From the IMG/VR virus record IMGVR_UViG_3300046454_000123, positions 1 through 43,446 of that record: a stretch of DNA of 43,446 bases, one strand, 5' to 3'. Both the position numbers and the translations under genes were made by a program. The number at the start of each line of letters is the position of its first letter. The first letter of the stretch is position 1. This document shows, piece by piece, positions 13,628 to 22,088 of the stretch. The notes under the pieces were generated by a model. It did not search any database. It was not told the DNA's origin and was given only the letters and a program-made list of their open reading frames with translations. This DNA is from a virus.

Positions 13628-15328
13628 TTAAGCCGCCAATCCTTGAATTTCCTGATCCATCTTGCCGAGAATCTTCGACCAGTCGGGCTGATTGTTATGC
13701 CCTGTTGGGTCAACTGTGCCGCCGAAGTCCTGAGCCATTGTGCGCTGTGCCTGGTTCCACACTGATGCCTGTTTGTCGCCCTTCGCCGCGAACTGTGCGC
13801 CCGCCGCTTCATACTGCTGGATAAACTGCGCCGTCTGATCCCGCATAGATTGTGCATCTGCCTTGCTCAATTGGCCCGAAGCTAAGGCTTTATCAAAGCC
13901 ATCGACAACCTTATTGAGCGTGCCGGTGCCTTGCGTGTTGACGAACTTGTTCTGATAGCCTTGCACGAAGTTGTCCGCCACGCCGCGAGTCTGAAGCCCT
14001 TTAATCAGGGCATAGCCGCCGATAAGCGCCGCGCCGACTCCGATTGTGATGGGGTTCGTGAGGAAGCTCGAAGCCGCGCCCAGGAAGCCACTGCCGCCTG
14101 CCGCTCCTGCATCCGCCGCTGGCAATGCCGCCCCAGGTAAGCCGCTACCGATGGCTCCGGGGAACGCCGCTGCCGCGCCCGCTCCTGCACCTGAAGCGCC
14201 TGCCGCTCCTGCGCCTGCTGCCGCCGCCGCTCCCGCATCACCCGCCAGAGATGCGCCTGTCGCACCTGCGATTCCCGGTGCCACTCCCGGCGCTGCAATT
14301 CCAGGGTCAGCCAGTACGCCACCAAGGGCTGAGAGATCGCCGCCGCCCGCCGCTGCCCCGCTTGCCCCTGCCACTGTCGGGGCTGCCGCGGCTGCCGCTC
14401 CTCCTGCGCCAGCGACAGAAGCTCCCGTCGCGCCTGGGCCGGGTTGAGTCGGCCCGACAAAGTTCGGAGAATTCTGAGCCGTTCCCAATTGTGCATCCGT
14501 TGGGCCTACATAACCCGGCGCGGATTGATCGTTGGTAAGCGGGGGCTGCGTCTTTTGAGTACCGCCAGGAAAGAGAGTGCCAACCTGTTGAGCGCCGCTG
14601 ACAATTCCGCTCAATGTCTGCTGAAGTGCGCTCGCCTTGTTGTAATCACCTTGCGCTTGAGCACTCGCGATGCTGGTTTGTAGATCCGCGATGGCCTTTG
14701 CTGTGCCGGTGTCTAGGTTGGTTGTGTTTGTAGCATAGCTGCCCAGTGCGGTACTGGACCCGCCAGCCGCATTCAATCCCTGCTGTGAGAGATCCTGAAG
14801 CGCCTTCAGTTGGGTCTGCTGGTTGTACTGATAGGTATTAAATCCTTGGTTGTAATCCTGATTCTCATACTGCGCTGTGGTTCCGGCGTTGTAATCCGCC
14901 AAGGATTTCAGGGTAGCGCCCGAGAATCGATTCCCCGAGGCTGCGCCTTGGGCGTTGATCGCCTTCATTCCCTGCTGGAGCCTGAACTGATAGGCGGGAT
15001 CATTGGCGAGATCAGCCGGCGTCCAACTGAAGGGCTGAACTAAAGAGCCCCCTGGCTGTGTTCCTGCGGCTAATGTAGACGTTGCCCCTTGTCCGGCTGT
15101 CACCCACGGCTGAAATAAGCCCTGCTGCGAAGCTACCGTTGAATTTAGGGTGTTCTGTGCGTTCTGCTGACCTTGAGTAATCGTGTTGATGGCCTGCTGC
15201 CCGCCTGCCGTCAAGGCATTCGTGGCATTGCCTGCGGCGTTTGAGCCGATAACGCCATTCGCGATAGAGCCCGCTATCGGTAAAAGAGCGGTTCCTAGTC
15301 GGCTGGCGTTTTGCGTGAATGGACTCAT
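13628..15328 (-). CDS. DNA transfer protein, p32-like (ejection protein)
   Basis: A 566-aa protein. The N-terminal 200 residues match the p32-type DNA transfer pattern: QGLFQPWVTAGQGATSTL, then DPAYQFRLQQGMKAINAQGA, SGNRFSGATLKSLADY and a Gln/Tyr-rich stretch. The middle is a long Ala/Gly/Pro linker, followed by a hydrophobic segment (PITIGVGAALIGGYALI) that could span a membrane. Such proteins are ejected with DNA to form a channel through the host envelope. The Ala/Gly linker causes long but meaningless antisense frames. It lies 3 nt downstream of the 15332 gene. Confidence 0.7.
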   Translation of the reverse strand: MSPFTQNASRLGTALLPIAGSIANGVIGSNAAGNATNALTAGGQQAINTITQGQQNAQNTLNSTVASQQGLFQPWVTAGQGATSTLAAGTQPGGSLVQPFSWTPADLANDPAYQFRLQQGMKAINAQGAASGNRFSGATLKSLADYNAGTTAQYENQDYNQGFNTYQYNQQTQLKALQDLSQQGLNAAGGSSTALGSYATNTTNLDTGTAKAIADLQTSIASAQAQGDYNKASALQQTLSGIVSGAQQVGTLFPGGTQKTQPPLTNDQSAPGYVGPTDAQLGTAQNSPNFVGPTQPGPGATGASVAGAGGAAAAAAPTVAGASGAAAGGGDLSALGGVLADPGIAAPGVAPGIAGATGASLAGDAGAAAAAGAGAAGASGAGAGAAAAFPGAIGSGLPGAALPAADAGAAGGSGFLGAASSFLTNPITIGVGAALIGGYALIKGLQTRGVADNFVQGYQNKFVNTQGTGTLNKVVDGFDKALASGQLSKADAQSMRDQTAQFIQQYEAAGAQFAAKGDKQASVWNQAQRTMAQDFGGTVDPTGHNNQPDWSKILGKMDQEIQGLAA

Positions 15329-15331
15329 CCG

Positions 15332-15733
15332 TTAAGACCTCAAGGCCGTCACCGTTACCTGTTTCGGCAAGCCGCCCCACGGCACGATAGGCGCTGCGGA
15401 ATAGTTGAAAAACCGAACAACAATAAGGTCCCCCGGAACGGTAAAGGCGCACCATGCAAGGCCCGTTCCGATATCCGTGGGCAGGCTATCCTGCACGCTC
15501 ACCAAGGGGAAATCGGATAATTGGATGGACCCTTGAGGGAATGGGAAAAACACATCGAGCTCCTGGCCGGGGTTGATCGTGCCGAGACTGACAATCTCCG
15601 TTCTCTTGGGCCATGCCAGCGCCGCGACAATCTGATCAAACCATTTTGACCATGTAGGCTGATTGCCCACATCAACCCTGGAATTCTGGCCCGTGACCAT
15701 CAGCGGCGTCTGCAATGGAGCGTTGTCAATCAT
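15332..15733 (-). CDS. 133-aa virion-associated hypothetical protein
   Basis: ATG 15733 overlaps the gp10-like stop (TGATG), so this start is chosen over 15763. The protein has NQPTWSKWFDQIVAAL near the N-terminus and a beta-rich C-terminal half (LAWCAFTVPGDLIVVRFFNY), in a style common to small phage tail or head-completion proteins. No family name can be given. Its place between the gp10-like protein and the ejection cluster suggests a tail component. Confidence 0.55.
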   Translation of the reverse strand: MIDNAPLQTPLMVTGQNSRVDVGNQPTWSKWFDQIVAALAWPKRTEIVSLGTINPGQELDVFFPFPQGSIQLSDFPLVSVQDSLPTDIGTGLAWCAFTVPGDLIVVRFFNYSAAPIVPWGGLPKQVTVTALRS

Positions 15734-17415
15734 CAGCTTCCCAAGTCCTCCGGGTCGAACCATGCCGACGTCAGAGCGAACTTACACGGATGGTCCCAAA
15801 CGAAATCAAAGACCTTATCGCGCGCAAGTCCAAGCCGATCCCATAGAACACGCACATACTGGCCGGCATTCCCGAGGCTCCTGTCTAAGGAAGCATTGAA
15901 ACTCTTCCCGCCGTCACTCGAATAGGACATCGACAGCATGGGAGGACCGCCGAGTGTCGTTGTGCCATCCGCTAGGACCGAAGGAGCTCCCCATGGCACA
16001 AAGCCAAGCCCGTTCATCACGTCAGGAGTCGGGTAAGGATCGAGCGGAATATATGGAACGAGGTCATAGATGTTCTGCAAGACGAGCGCCTGAGCCGCCG
16101 TTACGGTCGTAAGCCCAACCTGAACCGCCAGTGCCGCTGCGAAGGTTGCCGCATCCATCGTATAAGACTGAATCCAGAGCGGGGATAGGAGCCCGACTCC
16201 GGTTTCCGCGCCGACCTGCAACTCTGAATAAATGATGTTGTCGTTATTCTGCAAGACGTGCGGAGATCTCCGGTTCCCGCGTTGAGGATAGCCTGCGTCG
16301 GTGTAATAGTCCGGGCTCAGTTCGTAAAGCCAACCATTCTCATAGTCGCCCATCAGGACTTTCCCGAAGGCTGAAACGATCATATTCGCCCGATGCCGAT
16401 GATACTCACTCTCTTGGAAGTTCCAGGCGAGCACTTCCTCCCATTCAGGGATGCCGGTTTGCTCTGTAAGCGTACAATTCAACTCCCATGAGGCGTCCGC
16501 AGCCGGGAAGGTCAAGCGGTAGAACTCCTGCCCGTTCTGCTGGAAAGTCATGCCAATGGCATCATCCGTTCCGAAATCCCTCTGATACTCGCGAATCTTG
16601 TTTTCGAGTGCCAGATTTGAGACTCGCGTCGCTGCATATTGCTGCGCCCGATAAACAACCCCTTGGCCGTCCTTATTTCGGCCAAGCCAATAGCGGTAAT
16701 TCCCGAGAGTTTGCAGGGAAGCGAAGGCATTAAGCCCGAAATTGCCAATCCCGCTCTTTTGTATCTGGAAAGGGGCATTCGCATTTGAAACAACGACAAA
16801 TGGAAGAGAGAGCCGATTACTGTAAATATATAAAATTTCCGATTGGACGATGCAGGCCACGTTATTGTTCGGCGCGGCCTCTGCGGCCTGAACGTCGGCT
16901 GCATTCCATGTCACTCCGTCATCGCTGGAAAAGTACAAGTTGGTGGAGTTGTCGATTGCTACGAAGTAAGTATCAATGCACGCTACGTCAACCCATATGA
17001 CAAGCGGGAGCGTTGCCCCGGCTGGCTGCGTCAGCGTAGTCCCTGCACGATACAGGATGCCATCCGAGACAAACATGATCGCCGTGGGGCTCGAGCACAT
17101 CCGAACGTATGAGTTGGATAGGTTGCTGATGCCGGGGTATGTCCGAAACTCCGCGAAGTTCGAATCCAACAGAAAGGCACTCCCGCCTATCAGGTCCATG
17201 ATGTTGTTGTTCAGTTCGAACCCGCCACGATGGACACCCGCAGCGCCCGAGGGTTGGCGGATTGGCGAATAGCCTGGACTTCTCAGGAGGACTGTAGGCC
17301 CGACGCCTTGCCCCGTTTCGACGCGCTGCCGGAAACAGTTCACCGACCGTTCAATCTCCGCTTTTGGAGAGAACATGCTATACGAGGGGCCTAAAAGCGC
17401 GTCAAAGGGAAGCAT
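15733..17415 (-). CDS. P22 gp10-like packaged-DNA stabilisation protein (tail hub)
   Basis: A 560-aa protein with the recognisable order of gp10-family segments: N-terminal SVNCFRQRVETGQG, then RGGFELNN, a beta-propeller-like series of DGILYRAGTTL-type strands, and the conserved C-terminal stretch IPEWEEVLAWNFQESEYH, GDYENGWLYELSPDYYTD and RRSPHV. In P22, gp10 forms a hexamer that plugs the portal/gp4 tube and holds the tail spikes. Here it lies after the lysis genes rather than beside the gp4-like gene. The start overlaps the previous gene by one base. Confidence 0.75.
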   Translation of the reverse strand: MLPFDALLGPSYSMFSPKAEIERSVNCFRQRVETGQGVGPTVLLRSPGYSPIRQPSGAAGVHRGGFELNNNIMDLIGGSAFLLDSNFAEFRTYPGISNLSNSYVRMCSSPTAIMFVSDGILYRAGTTLTQPAGATLPLVIWVDVACIDTYFVAIDNSTNLYFSSDDGVTWNAADVQAAEAAPNNNVACIVQSEILYIYSNRLSLPFVVVSNANAPFQIQKSGIGNFGLNAFASLQTLGNYRYWLGRNKDGQGVVYRAQQYAATRVSNLALENKIREYQRDFGTDDAIGMTFQQNGQEFYRLTFPAADASWELNCTLTEQTGIPEWEEVLAWNFQESEYHRHRANMIVSAFGKVLMGDYENGWLYELSPDYYTDAGYPQRGNRRSPHVLQNNDNIIYSELQVGAETGVGLLSPLWIQSYTMDAATFAAALAVQVGLTTVTAAQALVLQNIYDLVPYIPLDPYPTPDVMNGLGFVPWGAPSVLADGTTTLGGPPMLSMSYSSDGGKSFNASLDRSLGNAGQYVRVLWDRLGLARDKVFDFVWDHPCKFALTSAWFDPEDLGS

Positions 17416-17636
17416 TAAGGTATCGTATTTCCCTGCTGAGTCTGCTGAATCACTGCGCTGGTTGTTTCGGCGGCAATGATGCCCACCGTGATCCCCGCTT
17501 CAACAGGAGCCGGGATGATGGAAGCATTCGCAAGGACGGTATTACCCGCCTCGAATGCCTGAAGAATGACGCGGAAAAGGTCATACCAGTGCGACTGATT
17601 CGCCGCAATCTGGACTTTGGGAGGCTGTGTGCTCAT
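17415..17636 (-). CDS. 73-aa hypothetical virion-region protein
   Basis: A small protein with a hydrophilic N-terminus (PPKVQIAANQSHWYDLFRVI) and an Ala/Ile/Val-rich C-terminal half (AGITVGIIAAETTSAVIQQ) that is not clearly membrane-spanning. It overlaps the putative holin gene by 4 nt and the gp10-like gene by one base. No family is recognised. Confidence 0.55.
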   Translation of the reverse strand: MSTQPPKVQIAANQSHWYDLFRVILQAFEAGNTVLANASIIPAPVEAGITVGIIAAETTSAVIQQTQQGNTIP

Positions 17637-17869
17637 GGTGTCTCCGTTTTTGTCTGTTCGACTGTTGTTACTTTTGCAGATCGGTCTTTATTCGATCCGA
17701 CGCCTTTCAATGCGCCCAAAAGAGCGCCAAAGGCTCCGATAATCACGTCATCCGCCTTCGGGTATCCGTGCCGGAATGCGACCACTCCGACGATCATCAG
17801 GAACACCATCAGCGCAAGATGTCCCCCGTCTGAATCGAGCGAGTCGAGAAAGTCGTGCCACGTTTTCAT
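17633..17869 (-). CDS. Putative holin (two membrane segments)
   Basis: A 78-aa protein with two hydrophobic segments, HLALMVFLMIVGVVAF and VIIGAFGALLGALKGVG, and a charged C-terminal tail (SNKDRSAKVTTVEQTKTE). The layout fits a short class II-type holin, and the gene overlaps by ATGA the lytic transglycosylase just upstream. Holins let the endolysin reach the cell wall. The 19185-19538 gene is a rival holin candidate, so one may be an antiholin or serve another role. Confidence 0.5.
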   Translation of the reverse strand: MKTWHDFLDSLDSDGGHLALMVFLMIVGVVAFRHGYPKADDVIIGAFGALLGALKGVGSNKDRSAKVTTVEQTKTETP

Positions 17870-18309
17870 GCGATTCCTTTGTAGTGATCCATCAGCGGCA
17901 GGACCATATCTGGATAATGAGGATCACCGCCGCCGTTGTAGCGAAGTAATGCGCCGCGAATGTCGCCGTTCTCCCGGTCCAGGCAGTCTTTCAGCTTCCG
18001 GCAGCCATAGGTAACGCTGTTGAGCGGATCGAGAAGCGCCGTCAGAAACTTGTCATCAAAGCCCTTCTCGCGGGCCACTTGCCCCATCACCTGCATCAGT
18101 CCGAACGACGTAGCGCGTAAGGTTTTCTCGGTATCCGTGACCTTCATATGCGACGTGTAGGTGTTATAAAACCCCGGCTCATACCGCGCCGCCCACGGAT
18201 TCCATGACGATTCATGCTCAATGACAGCCTGAACCAACACCGGATCGAGGCCCGCGTTCAGTGCTGCGCTTCGAGCGACGGCATAAAGCTGCTCTTGCGT
18301 CATGGTCAT
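17866..18309 (-). CDS. Lytic transglycosylase (SLT-like endolysin)
   Basis: A 147-aa protein starting at ATG 18309, coupled to the upstream gene by ATGA; an earlier frame start would overlap that gene by 140 nt. The SLT/goose-lysozyme core is visible: AVIEHESSWNP with catalytic Glu33 in the ES motif, ATSFGLMQVM (residues 66-75), and RYNGGG near the C-terminus. It cleaves the MurNAc-GlcNAc bond of peptidoglycan. It has no signal peptide. The holin-like gene follows, so an endolysin role is favoured, but SLT proteins also occur as virion ejection lysins. Confidence 0.8.
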   Translation of the reverse strand: MTMTQEQLYAVARSAALNAGLDPVLVQAVIEHESSWNPWAARYEPGFYNTYTSHMKVTDTEKTLRATSFGLMQVMGQVAREKGFDDKFLTALLDPLNSVTYGCRKLKDCLDRENGDIRGALLRYNGGGDPHYPDMVLPLMDHYKGIA

Positions 18310-18653
18310 CTGATGCTGTACTCCACTTCGACAGGCTCCCGGTGATGGACATATGAGCCGACCTTTCCCACATCGATGCGCTTCGACCCATGGACCGAAG
18401 AACAGCATGCACAGCCCGTCATACCCGAATCCTTCTCCGTGGCTCGGCAGCACGATGGTAGCGGGCTATTCTCATCCATGCAAAACTCCTCATCCGGGTG
18501 CCAGTGAAGACAGGTATAGCCGTTGCCATTGCCAGGCTGGTTCCCACACCAGTTCGCGCTGCCCTGTTTCGGCGTGCAGTATTTGGCCGGCCTGTAAGGC
18601 GCAGCCGATGGCACAACCGGCAAGAAGATCACGATGGCAATGGCGAGTCTCAT
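18306..18653 (-). CDS. Secreted Cys-rich protein
   Basis: A 115-aa protein with an N-terminal signal peptide (MRLAIAIVIFLPVVPSAA) and nine Cys after it (among them CTPKQ, WCGN, SCC and CACC). The even spread and export signal suggest a disulfide-stabilised periplasmic or extracellular protein. It lies inside the lysis cassette, coupled by ATGA on both sides. It does not look like a spanin lipoprotein because no lipobox is present. Function unknown; a lysis accessory or an inhibitor of host surface factors is possible. Confidence 0.55.
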   Translation of the reverse strand: MRLAIAIVIFLPVVPSAAPYRPAKYCTPKQGSANWCGNQPGNGNGYTCLHWHPDEEFCMDENSPLPSCCRATEKDSGMTGCACCSSVHGSKRIDVGKVGSYVHHREPVEVEYSIR

Positions 18654-18952
18654 TTGTCATACATCCGTTCCATGAGGCTCGTTATCTTTTCGTCGATCTT
18701 TTCTAGCATCCGGTCCTGATTGTCCATGCGCTTGCCGAGGTCCTGACGTTCTCGCCCAGTCCAATGAGAGTCCTTGTCGCTCGCATGTTTATAGTGGTAC
18801 TCATGGTCTTTGTCATGGCGCAGCAATGCCTTGTTGATCGGCTCAAGCGCATCAGTCAAGGTCTTTGCGCTCATGTCCTGCCCCCGATAACGCATCGAGA
18901 CGAGCAGGGCTATCAGTGTCACCACCGCTACTGCTAGGGCAGCCACATCCAT
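18650..18952 (-). CDS. Membrane-anchored coiled-coil protein (i-spanin-like)
   Basis: A 100-aa protein: an N-terminal membrane segment (VAALAVAVVTLIALLVSMRY), then a long charged coiled-coil region ending DNQDRMLEKIDEKITSLMER. An anchor plus periplasmic coil is the layout of inner-membrane spanins such as Rz, but no partner lipoprotein is seen, and membrane-anchored coiled-coil proteins have other phage roles. The gene is immediately upstream of, and coupled to, the Cys-rich secreted gene. Confidence 0.45.
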   Translation of the reverse strand: MDVAALAVAVVTLIALLVSMRYRGQDMSAKTLTDALEPINKALLRHDKDHEYHYKHASDKDSHWTGRERQDLGKRMDNQDRMLEKIDEKITSLMERMYDK

Positions 18953-19192
18953 TCATCGAATCCCCTTAAGAAACACGATCAGAAGTGTTGCGAAACAGGA
19001 ACCCGCCCCGAGGAGGGTCAAAAACTTAGTCGTTCCGTTAGGATTCCGAGCATGGATTCCCGAATACATATACGCCGCGGCTTGCCGCTCGTTCTGATCG
19101 ACTGTCCCGGTCGGCACAACCATTGCGCCCCTCCATGACTCCATGACATATATCCCCGAGAATCTTTTGGCCTTCGTATCGAGATTAGCCAC
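18953..19192 (-). CDS. 79-aa conserved phage protein with C-terminal membrane segment
   Basis: The N-terminal part is soluble (NLDTKAKRFSGIYVMESW) and contains the segment GTVDQNERQAAAYMYSGI, a pattern I recall from many small phage proteins found near tail or lysis genes. The C-terminus is hydrophobic (FLTLLGAGSCFATLLIVFLKG). No function is established to my knowledge. It overlaps the upstream gene by 8 nt and abuts the next gene. Confidence 0.55.
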   Translation of the reverse strand: MANLDTKAKRFSGIYVMESWRGAMVVPTGTVDQNERQAAAYMYSGIHARNPNGTTKFLTLLGAGSCFATLLIVFLKGIR

Positions 19193-19538
19193 GCGACTCC
19201 TTCACGATGGCCTCAATGGCCCTGTCAGCGTGTTCCCAAGGAATGCCAGGATGCCTCTCGGCAAACTCCGCTAATGCTTTCTCGCGCTTTTCCTTACCCG
19301 TCAATTCCGTGGATTCTGCCGCCGCCACAAAGGGCCGGATCTTTGACTTGATGACCGTGTGCAGACTGATATCTGCGGCATTATTCGCCAAAGCCGCCGC
19401 ATTATTTGCCACTTCCATAATCAGCGCGTTAAGCTCGCGCTCCTTCGCCATGCGGGACTTGCGCTCGAGCCAGAACGCTAAGGCCGTGAAGCTCCAGACT
19501 AAGAAAAAAACAAGTGAGATAATTTCAAGCGTGCTCAT
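19185..19538 (-). CDS. Putative holin, LL-H-type
   Basis: A 117-aa protein with one N-terminal membrane helix (IISLVFFLVWSFTALAFWL), a helical Ala/Asn-rich middle and a C-terminal segment TGKEKREKALAEFAERH, then AIEAIVKES. This layout resembles the LL-H family of phage holins, in which a single membrane helix is joined to a cytoplasmic helical domain. It begins the run of membrane and lysis genes down to 17633. Evidence is layout and position only. Confidence 0.5.
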   Translation of the reverse strand: MSTLEIISLVFFLVWSFTALAFWLERKSRMAKERELNALIMEVANNAAALANNAADISLHTVIKSKIRPFVAAAESTELTGKEKREKALAEFAERHPGIPWEHADRAIEAIVKESRG

Positions 19539-20696
19539 TTATGGTCCTGTCACTATGGCTGTCCGGGTAAATGTCGTCGCATCATCGGAAACCGTTGCTT
19601 TTTGGTCAACGACGGCTCCGGCCGCGTTGTAAAGCTCGAATAGCGTGGAGGTCTGATCTAATTTGTTGCGGAATGCCTTATAGAGATAGCCCACCTTAGT
19701 AGCCAGATCAATCGTTGCAGAGGGCGTACCCTGCCCCGGCTCTGCATAGGTGTCTGAGCTGAGAGCATTGACCATCTGTGTCTTGACTTGTGCCGCTGAC
19801 AGGTTATTGAGTGCCGCTATGGCCGTTGAGACTGCCGCAATATCCGCCGAGATTGATACCCCGCCGGCAGGAGCGCCGAGACGTGCATAAGAATCGCCCG
19901 TCTGAACGGTATTCCCCGTGTAAGTCGTGATCGTATCTACGAGCGTGATTTCGTTCATCGTGCTCGTGGGAGAGGCCACATTGAAGAACTTCTTAAACCC
20001 TGCGGCGAGCTGTCCCGCCGTCTCTGTTAGGGCTGTGCCGAGGATCTGCGCGAGGTTCGCTTTCACCACACCGGATGTAAAGTCGAGCTGCCCCGCGCCG
20101 CTTCCTGCCGAGAGGAGCACGCTTGCGCCGATGTCTCGTGCCGTCTGTGTTATGCCTCCCACTTTTAACGTGTTGGCATCCACATAGCCAGCGACGGTAA
20201 AGACAAACTTATCCGTTTGCGTTTGAATCGCCTCGATATCCGTGTTCATTTCATCAAGGTCTAAGCCTCCAGCAATACTTACCGGAAGTCCGCCTGCTGC
20301 ATTCGCAGCGGCATTTGGGAGTGCCGTTAAGCCGAGCCGTACAATATCGGACCAATCGCCCGCAAAATATGCCGACGCATTCCCGTAGGTATAGACCGTG
20401 AAGGCTTGATCTTCGACCGCCTTCGTGGCAGCGTCGATAATCTGAACCGTGACCGTTCCCGCGGACAGTTCTGTTGCCGTCAGCGTCAGTTTCCAAACCG
20501 ATACGCCACGAGTCGGACTACCGCCAACAATGGCGACGGTATTAGTCGTGTCGGCATAATTACCATTGTCCTTCGAGATAGCGGAATCTGCTGCCGCTGG
20601 CGTCCAGTCACCAGTCTGAGCAAAATCGACAACGCCCCTTTTGATCATCGGAAATTCAAAGGTCGTGCCTGTGTTGTATTTTGCCCAAAACGGCAT
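19539..20696 (-). CDS. Virion structural protein (tail/baseplate-associated)
   Basis: A 385-aa beta-rich protein. Its start has the form seen in many phage tail-associated proteins: VVDFAQTGDWTPAAADSAIS, a strand-rich domain (VWKLTLTATELSAGTVTVQI, then AATKAVEDQAFTVYTYGN), then a helical middle and GDSYARLGAPAGGVSISADI. No enzyme motif is visible. It likely builds part of the tail or a fibre attachment. The Sec-free N-terminus contrasts with the tail-spike genes. Confidence 0.6.
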   Translation of the reverse strand: MPFWAKYNTGTTFEFPMIKRGVVDFAQTGDWTPAAADSAISKDNGNYADTTNTVAIVGGSPTRGVSVWKLTLTATELSAGTVTVQIIDAATKAVEDQAFTVYTYGNASAYFAGDWSDIVRLGLTALPNAAANAAGGLPVSIAGGLDLDEMNTDIEAIQTQTDKFVFTVAGYVDANTLKVGGITQTARDIGASVLLSAGSGAGQLDFTSGVVKANLAQILGTALTETAGQLAAGFKKFFNVASPTSTMNEITLVDTITTYTGNTVQTGDSYARLGAPAGGVSISADIAAVSTAIAALNNLSAAQVKTQMVNALSSDTYAEPGQGTPSATIDLATKVGYLYKAFRNKLDQTSTLFELYNAAGAVVDQKATVSDDATTFTRTAIVTGP

Positions 20697-20700
20697 AGTT

Positions 20701-21018
20701 TTAGCTTAAAATCGTCGAATTAATGATGGCTTCCACGACCGCTTGAAGTTGGGCATCAGTCACTAATGTGTGGTCAATTGGAGACTGATTCTGGAATGCC
20801 GCATCTTGAACCACGGCATTGATGATTTGATTAACCGTTCCAAGAGGCGCAGTCACGGCGGGCTTCGCCCACAACTTTTTCTGATACAGCGACAGGCTAT
20901 CCCCTGTCGTCTGCCCCATCAGATACTTGGCATAATATTCTACGGCCATGGTCACACGGTCGATAAATGCTCCGACCTTGGTTAGATTCGCCTGATCCGT
21001 ATATGTCGCTGTTGCCAT
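20701..21018 (-). CDS. 105-aa hypothetical virion-region protein
   Basis: ATG 21018 has GGAG 6 nt upstream and is preferred over a frame start at 21117 that would overlap the LamG gene. The protein is mainly helical (FIDRVTMAVEYYAKYLMG and LQAVVEAIINSTI). No family is recognised. It sits between two virion proteins and is probably structural. Confidence 0.6.
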   Translation of the reverse strand: MATATYTDQANLTKVGAFIDRVTMAVEYYAKYLMGQTTGDSLSLYQKKLWAKPAVTAPLGTVNQIINAVVQDAAFQNQSPIDHTLVTDAQLQAVVEAIINSTILS

Positions 21019-21026
21019 AAACGCTC

Positions 21027-22088
21027 CTACTGGGAATAAAGCCCCCGAAAAAGGCCACGTATTTGCCGTTCCAGTTTGGGATAGGTCGGGAGCCCCACTA
21101 GACTGCCCTTTGACCAAAATGTGCCAAGATTTACCTGGTTGTTATATTCCGTCTGAATCCAGTTTGCCGAGCGGGCGATATTCGAGAAGTGGACCTCATC
21201 AATCAACCCATTCCACTCACGTCCTGATGTTGTCGGATCGCGGCCAATTGTTGTGATGACGGTTCCTGCCGGGATGATCCCATTCGCGGCGAATGTGCCG
21301 TCTGATGCGCCGTTGACATACCCGACAAGACCTGCCGAAGTGCTATAGGTCGCGGCAACATGAAACCATGTGCCTGTCGTTGTGGTATGGCTGCCGGGAT
21401 CAAAAGCGACCGTGCCGGGATTGGTCGTCGATTGGACATAGACGGCCATCTTCCCCGTGCTCTTGATATGCAGAGCTGCATAAGTGCTCGCCCCAACATC
21501 CTGACTCGACATCACCGTGTTATAAGCGCCTGCAAGCGAGGTTGAATTGATCCATGCGCTCATCGTGATAGCTGCTGGTTGCGCCATGCCCGTCTTATCG
21601 AGATACTGAGTGCTGGCTCTCGCATAGCTGCCACAGCTTGAAATCTGACCCGTTCCTGAGGTCACAGTATTGTGATTGGTGAGCGTATTAGCGCTTTGCG
21701 AGGAATCCGCCGTTAAGGTCTGCCCGTGGTAGACGCCGTAGAAATTCGAGTCCCATGTTGATGTGCTGCTGCCGTCTGTCGTCAGTGCTGGGTTTCCGAC
21801 CGCCATGTAGACAACACCGCCATCTACCGCCGTCATATTGACCCACATTTCAAACACGCCAGTCGATGCGGTATAGCTGATGAGCTGGAAAGTCAGAGCC
21901 GTCGTGAGTGCCGCATCGGAATAAGGCCGGATGTCAAAGCCGCTGGAATTGAGCGCCCTCCCACCATTGGCAACCGTCGCGTAATTCGAATCCGCCGCAA
22001 GAAAAGGAACGAGTGCCGGGAAACCCGATTGCGAGGATGGAACCTGCCCCGTCTGGATCGTGCAGGCTGTGTAAAAGCTGAACCCCAT
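21027..22088 (-). CDS. LamG/concanavalin-like lectin-domain virion protein
   Basis: A 353-aa protein. The N-terminal part (VPFLAADSNYATVANGG, then FDIRPYSD) resembles the DUF2341-type jelly-roll domain seen before LamG domains. Residues about 165-325 are a LamG-like concanavalin fold: ITMSAWINSTSLAG, GTWFHVAATYSTSAG and the hallmark WNGLIDEVHFSNIARSANWI. Such domains bind sugars; on a virion they could attach to host or environmental glycans. No signal peptide is present. It overlaps the next upstream gene by one base. Confidence 0.75.
   Translation of the reverse strand: MGFSFYTACTIQTGQVPSSQSGFPALVPFLAADSNYATVANGGRALNSSGFDIRPYSDAALTTALTFQLISYTASTGVFEMWVNMTAVDGGVVYMAVGNPALTTDGSSTSTWDSNFYGVYHGQTLTADSSQSANTLTNHNTVTSGTGQISSCGSYARASTQYLDKTGMAQPAAITMSAWINSTSLAGAYNTVMSSQDVGASTYAALHIKSTGKMAVYVQSTTNPGTVAFDPGSHTTTTGTWFHVAATYSTSAGLVGYVNGASDGTFAANGIIPAGTVITTIGRDPTTSGREWNGLIDEVHFSNIARSANWIQTEYNNQVNLGTFWSKGSLVGLPTYPKLERQIRGLFRGLYSQ

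Noticed and set aside
14046-14538. Pro/Ala-rich rightward frames
   Set aside because: Mirror images of the Ala/Gly linker of the p32-like gene; GC-rich repeats keep all frames open.
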